A DNA stretch of 64,000 nucleotides, taken from Curvibacter sp. AEP1-3 (GTDB taxonomy: Bacteria; Pseudomonadota; Gammaproteobacteria; Burkholderiales; Burkholderiaceae_C). The position numbers were made by a program, and so were the translations under genes. How positions within the stretch are numbered: the first letter of the stretch is position 1; each line of letters opens with the position of its first letter. The stretch is taken from positions 744,001-808,000 of the forward strand of contig NZ_CP015698.1 of NCBI RefSeq assembly GCF_002163715.1. Reading direction: 5' to 3'. The notes under the pieces were generated by a model that made no database searches, was not told the origin of the DNA, and saw nothing but the letters and a program-made list of their open reading frames with translations. Positions 50,786-60,825 of the stretch are shown piece by piece.

Positions 50786-53700
50786 TCAGATCGCAACCTG
50801 AATATGCTGAACACCTCGGAGCGGCAGGTACTCCAGCCATGCGCCCACTGCAAGCGCAGTCGAACCCTCCGCAGCCGCAGCGAGTGGTGCATCAGGCAGA
50901 TCTTTCACGAATGACACTTCCAACACACATTCTGGCAATTGCAGGTGCATGTGAGCATGCTCCCAGTGCGCCGGAAAGCACGGCCTGAAACACACACGCT
51001 GGGGCCCGAACTCAAGCCCGAAAAGTGACTCGGTCGCTGCGCGGTACATCCAGGCGGCAGAGCCTGTGTACCAGCTCCAACCGCCGCGGCCTGTGTAAGG
51101 TGGCGCACCATAAATATCACCGGCCATGGCATAGGGCTCCAGCCCGTACACCGCTCCGCGTGCAGGGTCAGCACTGCGGTGCGCCGGGCTCAATCCACAG
51201 AAGTAGGCATAGGGCAAATCGCTGCCCCTGGCCCTGTGCAATTGCGCCATTGCCATCAGCCCCCAAACAGCGCCATGGTTGTACTGTCCGCCGTTCTCAC
51301 GCACGCCGGGCGGGTAACTCTGGATGTAGCCCGCACGCGGCAGTTGGTTCTGCAAAGGTGGCGTCAGGAGTTTGACCAAACCCATACGCTCATCCACGAG
51401 TTGGGATTGCGCAGCGCCCATGGCCATCGCCGCCCGCCCGGGCGGGGCCGCCTCGCTCAGCACACCCCACGCTTGGGCGATCAAGTCGATGCGACACTCG
51501 TCCAGCGTATGGCTGCCCAAGGGGCTGCCATCGTCAAAGAAAGCGCGCGCATACCACGCACCATCCCATGCCGGCCCCTCCAGCGCCGCGTGCCACACCA
51601 AAGCAGCTTGCTCCCAACGTTGGGCACGTTCCCAGTCACCCCGCGTGCGTGCCAATGGTGCCCAAACGCGCACCAGTTGCACGAGGAACCACCCCAACCA
51701 AACAGATTCACCCTTGCCCTGATGTCCGACAGCATTCATGCCATCGTTCCAGTCGCCGGTTCCCATCAAGGGGAGCCCATGCACACCTACGACCAGGCTG
51801 TGGTCTATGGTGCGTGCGGCATGCTCATAAACACTCGCAGAGTCAGGACTAGTTCCCGGTGTGAAATAAGCATCCTCTTGCCCTTCCTTCAGCGCAGGAC
51901 CGCTTAAGAATGCGACTGCTTCGTCGAGCACCGTACTGTCCGCCGTGGCATGGAGATAGCGCGTGAGGGCGTGCGGCAGCCAGAGCAAATCGTCGGACAT
52001 GCGGGTGCGCACACCCGCCCCGCCGGGGCTGTGCCACCAATGCTGTACATCGCCCGCCGCAAACTGGCGCGAAGCGCACAACACAATCTGGTTTCGCAAC
52101 AAACCCGGCTCCACCCACACCAGTGCCATGGCATCCTGCAATTGATCCCGGAAACCCGTGGCACCACCCGCCTGATAGAAACCGGCTTTCGCCGCCATGC
52201 GGCACGCCAACGCTTGGTACAAAAACCAGCGATTCACCAGCGCATCCAGCAGCGGATCCGGAGTGCGTACCGTGAGTTTGCCCAGCAGCGCATTCCAATG
52301 AACTGCCACAGACGCCAAGCGCTCTGCAGGCACTTCTTGCAGGGCCCGCTGTGCTGAGCCCAAGGCCTCCGTGGCATCTGCCGCATAACCCATCAAAAAC
52401 ACCTGGCTGCGGCTCTGCCTGGCCGGTACATCCATGCGCACTGACAGGGCCGCACAGGGGTCTACTCCTGTGCCTGCACCACCGCCGAGTTGATCAGGAA
52501 TGGTGGGCGAACCCGTCCCATCAAAAAACTCCCGCCGGTCGCATGTCCATTGCAATCGGGCTCCTTGGGCGCCGGCCAGCGGCGGTGCATTGCAGGCCCA
52601 GAATGCCGTTCCACCTCCAAGCCCCGCTGACTGCTCACGCTGGCTACACAGGAGTACTGCATTCGATGTTGATAAATGCCCCGCAGTGACGGTGCTCGCC
52701 CTGTCACGCATAGCAGCCCCCATGACCCACTCCACCATGCCTATACAACGCAAATGCATATCCATGGTGCCGCGGTTGTGCAGATGCACCTCCACTTGCT
52801 TAAGCTGCAAGCTCACATCCACCGACCAGACAACCTCCACCTCCAGAGCGCCACGCCGGTGTCGTATGGAAGTCTTGCCCTGCGTATGGCTGACCGTGTA
52901 GCGGGTGTCCGGCAGGGCCCAAGCATCCGGGCTCAGGGACCAACCGGCACGAGGCAATGCGTCCAGATCCTGCAGCCACAGCCACTCACCGGGCGGGTCT
53001 GCCACCGGGTCGTTGGACCACGGCGTCAGTTGGTTGAGACGGCTGTTGCCCGCCCAGCTGAAGCCACCACCAGCCTCACTCACCACGGTGCCGAACTGCT
53101 CATTGGCCAACACATTGACCCAAGGCCGCAGGGGCTTCATGTCCTGGCCTACGTCGAAGCGGAACTCAGAGCCATCTGCGCCGAACGCTCCTTGCGTCAC
53201 ATGCACGTCCAGTGGCATGGAGTCGCCCGCACCACCGGGGTTGCGCCGGGGATGCGCAGAGCGTTGCTTGGCGTCCAGGTCGTGACTGGCAGACCAAGCC
53301 TGCACATGGTGCAACAGCGGACGCCCATCTGCATCGAGATGCATGCGCGCCAAGGCATGCAAGGTGCTTCGCTCATCGTCGCTCAGCGTGTCATCCCGCA
53401 ATACCCACATGGCAATGCAGGTGTCGGCGTCATCCCTCGGGTGCTCGGTGTTCAGCAGGTCGCACAGGCCCGTGAGTTCGCGCTGCAGTGTCAGGTGGTA
53501 AGACGCCGGTTCGGCGTTAAGAACCACCAAGTCGCAGCCCACACCTGACCACGCCCACATGCGCATGGCCTGGGTGATGGAGCGCACCAGCCCCAAGCCC
53601 TGCAACACGGCAATGGATATCAACAGAATGGGCCTGTCCCCCGACAGCCCGATACGCCACAGAAGCCGCTTGTCACACACCTTGCTGTTCAACAGCGCTG

Positions 53701-56700
53701 ATGCCTCCTGCTGGACCACTGGCTTGTTCAGCACAAACAATAGCGCTGTGGTGATGCTTTGGGTGGCCGTCAGGGTGTCAGGGCTGATTTGCAGCGCCCG
53801 CAGGCGGATGCCAGCCAGCGTCGAGGACATCAGCGATGCACGCTGCACATGGTTGCTCTGCTGGTACTTGTCCATCAAGGCGTGTAGCAAAGCCGGATCA
53901 GTGGCGGCTGCCGTGGCAAATGTCAGCTGGGCTTTGGCAAACGGCGCCAAGCGGATATGCACCGACAGCGCAGCGACCGGATCCAACCCGCTGTCGCCAG
54001 CGCCTGCGCCTTGAAAATAGGCCTCGCCGTGCTGCAAGCCCTGTGACCAGCCGTTGTCCTGCCCGGGCCTGCGATTACGCCCTGCCCATCGCTGCCGGTC
54101 GGAGCAGGCCTGCACATTCAGCACCGTCGCATCGGTGTGAGCCAGAAAATGCACCGCACACACCACCGGCTCTGTCTCCACACGCGGTGTGCGACGGTAC
54201 AGCAGCGCGCGCTGGACCTCCAGCCACTCACTGTGCACGAAGAGCTTGGAGAAAGCCGGGTGTGCCTCATCGGCGCTTTGTTTGTTGAGTGCAATTTCAA
54301 GGCTGCACCCCAGCTCCAGCTCCAGGGTTTCGTCGCTGGTGTTGTGGAGCTCCACCTGCCGGAACTCAATATCGTCCTCGGGGCTCACCCACACGGTCAT
54401 TCGGCTTTCCCAATGCAGTGCGTCGCAGTGAAACACCACCCGGTCAGGCTGAAAACTGGTGCGGTACTCTGCGGCAGGGTCAGCTGCGGGACTGCGGGTG
54501 ACCGAATAGCGTGGCCGCGGCGTATGGCCCAGTTCACGGCAAAACACAAAGCTGCCATACGCATCACGCAAGGCATCATCCCTAAAGCGGGTGATGGCTG
54601 AGTTGTCCCATTGGCTGGCACCCGCGCCATTTGCACGCAAAGCCACACAGTAACGTCCGTTGGAGAGCAACTGGCTGGGCTCCACCGCGTGTTGCCCCGG
54701 CAAAAGCTGCCGCACAAGCCCGGGCGGGCGCAGCTGCAGCCGCTGTTCTATGGCCACCGGGGGCAGGCCGGGCGCCTTGCGGATTTCTTTGGGCACCCGC
54801 TCGTGTAGCAGGCTGCTGACCGCCTCCATGTGCGGGTCCGCCATACCCCATCGCTTGACGATGTCCATATGCAGCAAATTCGTCAGCGACGCCAAGGCCA
54901 TGCCCTGGTGGTGCGCCATAAAAGTTCCGACCAGCGTAAACGGTTCCATGCCCGTCTGACGCACCGGGGTGTAGTCCAAAGCTTCCATGAAGCCCCACTC
55001 CCGCCTTGCTCCCAGGAGTTCAAGTCGCTGCAGGTTGGCAATACTCGCTTGGGGACTCACGGTAAGGGCCAGCAGGGTCGCATAAGGCGCTACTACCAGC
55101 TCGTCCACAGGTGTACGCCGCAAGGCCAGCGCAGGCACACCCTGCGGCGCGTACTGGTAAGCCATGGAGCTGTCCCGCCCCGCGTAAGCAGATTCCGAGA
55201 TACCCCAAGGCACATCTTGCAGCACTCCAAATGCACGCTGGGCACCTACCGCATGGTCGCAGGCACCGTGCAACAAACTGCCCTGAGGCTCATCGAGCAT
55301 CAGCGAGGGCATCAAGTACTCAAACATGGATCCTGACCAGGACTTCAGCCCCGGCTGTACGCCATAGAGGCAGGCAATCCGCCCCAGTGCGCCCCAATGC
55401 GCGGCCTCCACATCGCCTTTGGCAATGGCCACCAGGCTGGTCAGCCGGGATTCAGATGCCAGCAAGTCATAGAAGGCCGTATCCAACTCCTGCTCGCGCA
55501 CCCGGTAACCGATGTGAAACAGGCGACGCCGCGCGCTGTACAAAAACCGGTAGTCCGGTGTGAGGGCCATGGTCTGCAAGCGCAATGCCAATGCCTCCAG
55601 CGTGGCTGCGCGCGCATCGCAGTCCAAGGACGCGGCGCCCCGCTCCCGCCCGGCAAAATCCAGACAGGCTTGCGCGGTGGTCAGCATGTGGCCGCTGAGA
55701 TTGCCGCTATCCACAGTAGACACATAAGCGGGTAGCAACGCAGCGAGCGTCTGGGTGTCGTACCAGTTCAGGAAATGCCCCTCGTGGCGAGGCAGCACAT
55801 CCAGCGTGTCCAGCGTCAACTGCAAGCGATCGCAGAGTTGCGCCAAACTGATCCAGCCCGACTGCGCTGCACAGGCGCAGCTCAGCAAATACAAACCGAT
55901 GTTGGTCGGAGAGGTGCGGTGCGCGAGCATGTCGTAGGGCACGACCTGCAAGTTATCGGGCGGCAAATGGTGGTCTTGTGCCGTCACGCAATGCTCAAAG
56001 AAGCGCCAGGTATCGTGCGCCACACGGTCCAGATAAGCCCGTCCTGTGGCATCCGGCATATCCACCCGGCGGCTCCACTGGCTTTGGCTGGCCATCCACA
56101 AGGCCATGGGAGACATAAACCACAACGCCGCCCACATGGCGGCCCAACCGGGATAGACCACCCAAGGTGCCAGGGCCACTGCCCCCAGCAGAGTCCATGC
56201 CGCCAATCCGGCATGCATACGCAACATGACACTCAGGCGGGTGCTGCTGCCAGCCTGCACGCTGGCGGCGGTCGTCCACTCTAATAGGCTACTGTGGCTG
56301 ATGGTGAGGCGGTACAGAGAGCGCAGCACTGCATCGCCCGCCAGCAGGGTCTGTCGCAAAAGCTGCATGCATTGCCAGCCGCCCAAGGCCATTACCCGGG
56401 CAAAGTCCACACTGGCACAGGCATAAAAGTAGCGCAACTCCAGATGTGGCCGCCCCGGAAACAATCCCGCCACTGCGCCAATAAACGGCCCCGCTGTATA
56501 GGCAAGTAGCACCAGCAACAGCGCAATGCCCGGCGCCAGCCCCACACCACTCACAGACAACACCAGCAGCAACAGGCAGGCTGGCGCCACCAGGGAGCGG
56601 CGCAGGTTGTCCAGCATCTTCCACAGGTTGAGCGGCGTAATTCCGTAGCGCCAAAAGTGCAGCATGAAGGGCAGCAGCTGCCAGTCCCCTCGCGTCCACC

Positions 56701-59074
56701 GGTGGATGCGGGCATTGGCCGTGTCCGGGAGGTGCGGCCCCTCCTCCAGCACAGTCACATCGGTCACCGTCGCACAGCGCACCAAAGCGCCCTCCAACAA
56801 ATCGTGGCTCAGCACCTGCCCATCAGGAAAGCGGCTGCCCAACACCTGATGCACTGCCTTCACGTTCAACAGGCCCTTGCCGGTAAAAGTCCCCTGCCCG
56901 AATACATCCTGGTACACCTCTGAGGTGGTGGCACTGTAGGTGTCAATACCGAACTGCCCTGCAAACAGCCAGTGGTAAAAGGTGCGCGCATGTTCACCTG
57001 GCAAGGGCGCAGACACTCGGGGTTGCAGCACCCCGTAGCCCTTGACAATGGTGCGGCTCATCGGATCAAACACCGGGTGGTTGCTCGGGTGCGCAGCAAT
57101 GCCCACCAAGGAGCGCAAGCGCCCCGGCGGGAGCTGGGTGTCTGCGTCCAGGGTCAGCACATAAGGCGTGCAGGGTACAAGGCGACTGAGTTCGCCGAGG
57201 TCCACAAAGCCGCCATAGCCGCCCTCGGACAAGGCCGCAATCAGCGCTTCCAACTTGCCCCGCTTCCGCTCCCAACCTATCCAGGCCCGCTCGGAGCGGC
57301 TGAAGCGCCTCTCCCGGTGCAGCAGCACAAAGCGCATAGGCGCCACAGGCTGGGGCAAATCGGCATCTGATGCCGCAGGCAATACCGGGTAGAGCAAATT
57401 AAGCGCTTCGATGGCGAGCACTGCCTGGTCCAGCAAAGCCTGGTCTCCAGGCGTGGTTCGGGTGTCAGCGTCCAGAAAGTCGGTCAGCAACACAAACTGG
57501 GCCTGTGGCTCCGGGTTGGCCAGGTAGTGCAAGTGTAGGCGTCGCGCCAATGCCTCTATGCCCGCGCCATCCACCAGCATGCAGGGAATGACGACGGCCA
57601 CCCGGTGCTCTGCCGGAATGCCTTGCTTGAACGCCAAGCGTGCCAGCCGCTGCGGCTCCAGCGATTCGCTGGCCAAGCGGTTCACCAGCGCCACCATGGC
57701 CTCGGAGGCGGGCAGCATCACCAGCAACATCAAGGCAGCACCCCACCAACCGCCTCCAGCCACCAGTGCCATGCCGGTTCCGTGGTGGAGCAACAGCCAC
57801 GCCAGCAGCATGCCACTGGAGATACCGATGGCCCCCAGATACAAAGGCAGTGCCCACAAGCGTGCCCAACGCTCCCACGCAAAACGCGGGTGAGCCGGTA
57901 AACCGAGCACCACACGCAGCGTGCCGCCCCCTGCCCCAGCCAGCCAATACGCCGGGACCTGCGCACCTTCATCACCCGCCGTCGCACCAGCCATCAAGTG
58001 CAGCAGCGCCTGGGTGACATGGGCTTCGGGCTTGCCACTGCGCTTGGCCAATTGCTCAATGCCGTGCAGTGTGGTTTCGCGGGTCATGGCGTGCTCCGCC
58101 TCAAACACTGGGTTGCCGAGCATGAGGCGGGTACACAGGTTGGTGCGCATCACCACATCGGGCCAATCCGCGTCCCCAATGGTGCGCAGCGAGGTGACCG
58201 AATTGCTCACACTCAGGTTGTCTGCCGCCTGCTCGGCGCGTTGTTGCAGCAGTACGGCCGGCAAGTAAGGCACCACCGTCTGCAGCCAGGTCTTCACCAT
58301 GACACGGCTACCGGGCAAAGTCGTTTGCAGGCGCTGCGCCATTTGCGCCAGAAACACGCCCTCCACCCCACGGCGGCGCATACGCTCTGCCAGCTCCTCC
58401 AGCACAGCAATGCTGAATTGCTCCAGGTCGTCACAGCAGCGGTTCGCCAGCTCGCGGGCGGCTTTGTTGGCAGCCACCCGGTCGGCCAAGCGGCGCAGGT
58501 TCTCCATCAGCACCACCCGCAAGGTGGTCGGCAAGGCCCACAACTCGCTCAGGCGCAGCTCGCAGCTTTGCTGGTAAGCATTCAAAAAATGCACGAGCAA
58601 GGATTCGTCAAACGCCCCATCGGTATGCGCCACAAAGGCCCAGGCCACCCCGTACACACGCGGCAGGCCGGCCAAGGGCGGCTGCACGAGCACCGGCAGC
58701 CCCTTGAAATAGTTGGCGGGCAAGCCCTCGTCCACTTCCTTGAACTGGGCTTCCAGCAAGTGAAAGTTCTCCAACAGCCACTCTGCCGCAGGGCTGATGT
58801 CATAGCCCGTACGGGCCTGGCTGCCGATGTAGGCATTGACGCTACGAAGCCGCTGGATGTTGTCTCGCAGCCGGGGAGTGAAGCTCGTCTGCAGGCTGCG
58901 CTCGCGCACCACGCGGTGCGTCAGCCCCAGGCTGTTGCCATGGCGTTCAAAACGCTCCAGCCCGAACACTTCTGACCGTATGGGGGCATCCAGCGGACCG
59001 GCATCCAGATCGAGCACCGCCCACAGCCCCTCAGGCACCAGTTGCAGTGCGTCTTTTCCCCGAGCGGGCGGCAT
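50786..59074 (-). CDS. ndvB: Cyclic beta-1,2-glucan synthase (NdvB/ChvB-like)
   Basis: 2762 residues, the size of NdvB/ChvB. About 1-400 is helical; two TM helices near 415-475; a GT84 glycosyltransferase domain near 500-730 (VVIPCMLVDG, LDADTQLPPGRLRSLVG, and TRGDWQLLPFMLHFW); further TM helices to about 1020; a glycoamylase-like domain (about 1050-1450, with SGSMFEYLMPSLML and AYAGRDSSMAYQY); then GH94 phosphorylase-type domains to the end (GTGDWNDGMN, YPPGVRENGGQYNHGAVW, GDIYGAPPYTGRGGWSWYTGSAAWMYR). It makes and trims periplasmic cyclic glucans for osmoadaptation. Four bases after a small membrane protein gene; last gene of that operon. Confidence 0.93.
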   Translation of the reverse strand: MPPARGKDALQLVPEGLWAVLDLDAGPLDAPIRSEVFGLERFERHGNSLGLTHRVVRERSLQTSFTPRLRDNIQRLRSVNAYIGSQARTGYDISPAAEWLLENFHLLEAQFKEVDEGLPANYFKGLPVLVQPPLAGLPRVYGVAWAFVAHTDGAFDESLLVHFLNAYQQSCELRLSELWALPTTLRVVLMENLRRLADRVAANKAARELANRCCDDLEQFSIAVLEELAERMRRRGVEGVFLAQMAQRLQTTLPGSRVMVKTWLQTVVPYLPAVLLQQRAEQAADNLSVSNSVTSLRTIGDADWPDVVMRTNLCTRLMLGNPVFEAEHAMTRETTLHGIEQLAKRSGKPEAHVTQALLHLMAGATAGDEGAQVPAYWLAGAGGGTLRVVLGLPAHPRFAWERWARLWALPLYLGAIGISSGMLLAWLLLHHGTGMALVAGGGWWGAALMLLVMLPASEAMVALVNRLASESLEPQRLARLAFKQGIPAEHRVAVVIPCMLVDGAGIEALARRLHLHYLANPEPQAQFVLLTDFLDADTRTTPGDQALLDQAVLAIEALNLLYPVLPAASDADLPQPVAPMRFVLLHRERRFSRSERAWIGWERKRGKLEALIAALSEGGYGGFVDLGELSRLVPCTPYVLTLDADTQLPPGRLRSLVGIAAHPSNHPVFDPMSRTIVKGYGVLQPRVSAPLPGEHARTFYHWLFAGQFGIDTYSATTSEVYQDVFGQGTFTGKGLLNVKAVHQVLGSRFPDGQVLSHDLLEGALVRCATVTDVTVLEEGPHLPDTANARIHRWTRGDWQLLPFMLHFWRYGITPLNLWKMLDNLRRSLVAPACLLLLVLSVSGVGLAPGIALLLVLLAYTAGPFIGAVAGLFPGRPHLELRYFYACASVDFARVMALGGWQCMQLLRQTLLAGDAVLRSLYRLTISHSSLLEWTTAASVQAGSSTRLSVMLRMHAGLAAWTLLGAVALAPWVVYPGWAAMWAALWFMSPMALWMASQSQWSRRVDMPDATGRAYLDRVAHDTWRFFEHCVTAQDHHLPPDNLQVVPYDMLAHRTSPTNIGLYLLSCACAAQSGWISLAQLCDRLQLTLDTLDVLPRHEGHFLNWYDTQTLAALLPAYVSTVDSGNLSGHMLTTAQACLDFAGRERGAASLDCDARAATLEALALRLQTMALTPDYRFLYSARRRLFHIGYRVREQELDTAFYDLLASESRLTSLVAIAKGDVEAAHWGALGRIACLYGVQPGLKSWSGSMFEYLMPSLMLDEPQGSLLHGACDHAVGAQRAFGVLQDVPWGISESAYAGRDSSMAYQYAPQGVPALALRRTPVDELVVAPYATLLALTVSPQASIANLQRLELLGARREWGFMEALDYTPVRQTGMEPFTLVGTFMAHHQGMALASLTNLLHMDIVKRWGMADPHMEAVSSLLHERVPKEIRKAPGLPPVAIEQRLQLRPPGLVRQLLPGQHAVEPSQLLSNGRYCVALRANGAGASQWDNSAITRFRDDALRDAYGSFVFCRELGHTPRPRYSVTRSPAADPAAEYRTSFQPDRVVFHCDALHWESRMTVWVSPEDDIEFRQVELHNTSDETLELELGCSLEIALNKQSADEAHPAFSKLFVHSEWLEVQRALLYRRTPRVETEPVVCAVHFLAHTDATVLNVQACSDRQRWAGRNRRPGQDNGWSQGLQHGEAYFQGAGAGDSGLDPVAALSVHIRLAPFAKAQLTFATAAATDPALLHALMDKYQQSNHVQRASLMSSTLAGIRLRALQISPDTLTATQSITTALLFVLNKPVVQQEASALLNSKVCDKRLLWRIGLSGDRPILLISIAVLQGLGLVRSITQAMRMWAWSGVGCDLVVLNAEPASYHLTLQRELTGLCDLLNTEHPRDDADTCIAMWVLRDDTLSDDERSTLHALARMHLDADGRPLLHHVQAWSASHDLDAKQRSAHPRRNPGGAGDSMPLDVHVTQGAFGADGSEFRFDVGQDMKPLRPWVNVLANEQFGTVVSEAGGGFSWAGNSRLNQLTPWSNDPVADPPGEWLWLQDLDALPRAGWSLSPDAWALPDTRYTVSHTQGKTSIRHRRGALEVEVVWSVDVSLQLKQVEVHLHNRGTMDMHLRCIGMVEWVMGAAMRDRASTVTAGHLSTSNAVLLCSQREQSAGLGGGTAFWACNAPPLAGAQGARLQWTCDRREFFDGTGSPTIPDQLGGGAGTGVDPCAALSVRMDVPARQSRSQVFLMGYAADATEALGSAQRALQEVPAERLASVAVHWNALLGKLTVRTPDPLLDALVNRWFLYQALACRMAAKAGFYQAGGATGFRDQLQDAMALVWVEPGLLRNQIVLCASRQFAAGDVQHWWHSPGGAGVRTRMSDDLLWLPHALTRYLHATADSTVLDEAVAFLSGPALKEGQEDAYFTPGTSPDSASVYEHAARTIDHSLVVGVHGLPLMGTGDWNDGMNAVGHQGKGESVWLGWFLVQLVRVWAPLARTRGDWERAQRWEQAALVWHAALEGPAWDGAWYARAFFDDGSPLGSHTLDECRIDLIAQAWGVLSEAAPPGRAAMAMGAAQSQLVDERMGLVKLLTPPLQNQLPRAGYIQSYPPGVRENGGQYNHGAVWGLMAMAQLHRARGSDLPYAYFCGLSPAHRSADPARGAVYGLEPYAMAGDIYGAPPYTGRGGWSWYTGSAAWMYRAATESLFGLEFGPQRVCFRPCFPAHWEHAHMHLQLPECVLEVSFVKDLPDAPLAAAAEGSTALAVGAWLEYLPLRGVQHIQVAI

Positions 59075-59077
59075 GCC

Positions 59078-59344
59078 CTAGGACGCCAGGGCCAGCACAG
59101 CCCCCAGCACCAGGACAAGCAATACCACGCAGCTCATCAGGCGCACACGCATGACACTGCTCGCCCAATGCGCAGCACCCTGCAAGCGCTCGGTATGGCT
59201 GGGCATTCCACTGCAATGCTGCACATGGGCCGACAGGCTCTGCAAATCGACCGGAGAGGTATCCGCAGCATCCGAAAAGGCGGCTGTACTCCAGCGAGCC
59301 AGGCAAGGATGGAGGTTGGAGGGACGTTCAGGGGAAAGGGGCAT
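59078..59344 (-). CDS. Small single-pass membrane protein between the hydroxylase and glucan synthase genes
   Basis: 88 residues from the ATG at 59344. AAGGAG lies at the end of the upstream gene, so translation is coupled. The N-terminal 65 residues are soluble (PLSPERPSNLHPCLARWSTAAFSD); the C-terminal segment MSCVVLLVLVLGAVLALAS is one hydrophobic helix. It ends four bases before ndvB. It may assist the glucan synthase in the membrane. No family recognised. Confidence 0.72.
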   Translation of the reverse strand: MPLSPERPSNLHPCLARWSTAAFSDAADTSPVDLQSLSAHVQHCSGMPSHTERLQGAAHWASSVMRVRLMSCVVLLVLVLGAVLALAS

Positions 59345-59345
59345 G

Positions 59346-59903
59346 CTATTTCTCCTTGGGATAGGCTGTGCCGAACACCCGGTCCCACACAGCATTGGTG
59401 ACACCGAAACACACTGCGTGCCGGCTATGGTGGTGGTGCCGGGCGTGCCACAGCTTGCGCTGCTGCATCCAACTACCGGACAGGCGCCAATGGTGCAAAG
59501 CGTGGTGCGTGGCGGCATACAGCACGTAGCCGCCCACTACGCCCAAGGTAAGTGCGCTGGCGCGCCACACCTCCAAGGCCAACAAGGCCGGCAAGAAGAC
59601 CAGCAGCAAAATCAAACCGGCGCTCAAGAAGGTGGAACTGCAAATCAGCGCCGCGGGGCGCTCATGGTGGGCTTCGTGCCATCGGGTAAAGGGCTGCAGA
59701 CCATGCAGCACAAAGCGGTGTAACGCGTACTCCACGCCGCTCCAGACAAACATGCCTGCCATCGTGTACGCCAACACCAACCATTGCAAGCCCGGTGGCG
59801 TGCGAAACAGCAAATGCAAGGCCAGCGCCACCACCGCAACGCCGTAAAGCGCAAAGTCCAGGCGGTAAGCCCACTTGCTGTTATCGATGGTCCAAAATCC
59901 CAT
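59346..59903 (-). CDS. Sterol desaturase/fatty acid hydroxylase superfamily membrane protein
   Basis: 185 residues from the ATG at 59903 (MGFWTIDNSKWAYRLDF). Four predicted TM helices and the di-iron histidine clusters HRFVLHG, HEAHHE, HHALHH and HARHHHH, complete for the family. It would hydroxylate or desaturate a lipid. First gene of the operon with the small membrane protein and ndvB, an unusual partner for a glucan synthase. A dyad of the shared type sits 56 bp upstream. Confidence 0.87.
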   Translation of the reverse strand: MGFWTIDNSKWAYRLDFALYGVAVVALALHLLFRTPPGLQWLVLAYTMAGMFVWSGVEYALHRFVLHGLQPFTRWHEAHHERPAALICSSTFLSAGLILLLVFLPALLALEVWRASALTLGVVGGYVLYAATHHALHHWRLSGSWMQQRKLWHARHHHHSRHAVCFGVTNAVWDRVFGTAYPKEK

Positions 59904-59958
59904 GGCGGCCTCCCTGTGCATTAGGGATTCATGCTGCGCCGTTTCTACTCCAAGGTCT

Positions 59959-59972
59959 GTTCGGGAGCGAAC
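59959..59972 (-). promoter_or_regulatory. Shared stress-block dyad facing the hydroxylase-ndvB operon
   Basis: GTTCG-N4-CGAAC, a perfect palindrome, followed on the - strand by AGACCTTG. The AGACCTTG tail is identical to that of the site at 61605. Confidence 0.65.
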
Positions 59973-60000
59973 GCTTATGGCGCCGCGACCAGGAACGGAG

Positions 60001-60014
60001 GTGCGCTATCGCAC
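60001..60014 (+). promoter_or_regulatory. Shared stress-block dyad facing the first Crp/Fnr gene
   Basis: GTGCG-CTAT-CGCAC, a perfect palindrome followed by AGAC. Its centre is 42 bp from the neighbouring dyad, which faces the other way. Confidence 0.65.
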
Positions 60015-60105
60015 AGACGCCTGTACCCTGAGGCATACACTGGTCCACAGCACCGATCACCGCTCCGGCTGATCTGGCTACCAGGGAAAAAATTTAGAGG
60101 TGCTT

Positions 60106-60825
60106 ATGCCCCCACATACCGACCCGCGCCGCAACCAATTGCTGGCCTCACTCCCCGATGCTGAATGGGTCCGATGGCAACCGCACCTGGAGTTGACCGA
60201 CCTCCCTCTGGGCAAGGTGCTTTACGAGTCCGGCGCGGTGCAACGCCACGTGTACTTTCCCACCAGCGCCATCGTCTCTTTGCTCTATGTGCTGGAGGAC
60301 GGGGCATCTGCAGAAATTGCGGTGGTCGGCTTGGAGGGAGTGGTGGGTGTTTCCCTTTTCATGGGCGGTGGCTCCACGCCCAGCCGTGCTGTCGTGCAAA
60401 GCGCAGGCCACGGCTTCCGCTTGAGCTCGCAGATCATGAAAGAGGAGTTCAACCGCTCCGGCCCGGTCATGCACTTGATGCTGCGCTACACCCAGGCCCT
60501 GATCACCCAGATGTCACAAACCGCGGTGTGCAACCGACACCACTCCCTGGACCAACAACTGTGCCGCTGGCTGTTGCTAAGCCTGGACCGCCTGCGCGGC
60601 AGTGAGTTGATCATGACGCAAGAGCTGATTGCCAACATGCTAGGTGTGCGCCGTGAAGGCGTGACCGAGGCTGCCCTCAAGCTGCAACGCGCAGGCCTCA
60701 TCAGCTATGCGCGCGGCCATATCACCGTACTCGACCGCCCCGGTCTGGAGAAGCGCACCTGCGAGTGTTATGGCGTGGTCAAAAAAGAATACGACCGCTT
60801 GCTACCGGCCATCATCGCGGTCTAG
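60106..60825 (+). CDS. Crp/Fnr-family transcriptional regulator
   Basis: 239 residues from the ATG at 60106 (MPPHTDPRRNQLLASL), AGAGG upstream. Residues 15-140 form a cyclic-nucleotide-binding-type beta-barrel (LGKVLYESGAVQRHVYFPTSAIVSLLYVLEDGASAEIAVVG) without Fnr cysteines. Residues 150-230 are a winged helix (MTQELIANMLGVRREGVTEAALKLQRAGLISYARGHITVLDRPGL). The ligand is unknown. The C-terminus ends four bases inside the next, convergent Crp/Fnr gene. A likely regulator of this stress block. Confidence 0.9.
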   Translation: MPPHTDPRRNQLLASLPDAEWVRWQPHLELTDLPLGKVLYESGAVQRHVYFPTSAIVSLLYVLEDGASAEIAVVGLEGVVGVSLFMGGGSTPSRAVVQSAGHGFRLSSQIMKEEFNRSGPVMHLMLRYTQALITQMSQTAVCNRHHSLDQQLCRWLLLSLDRLRGSELIMTQELIANMLGVRREGVTEAALKLQRAGLISYARGHITVLDRPGLEKRTCECYGVVKKEYDRLLPAIIAV

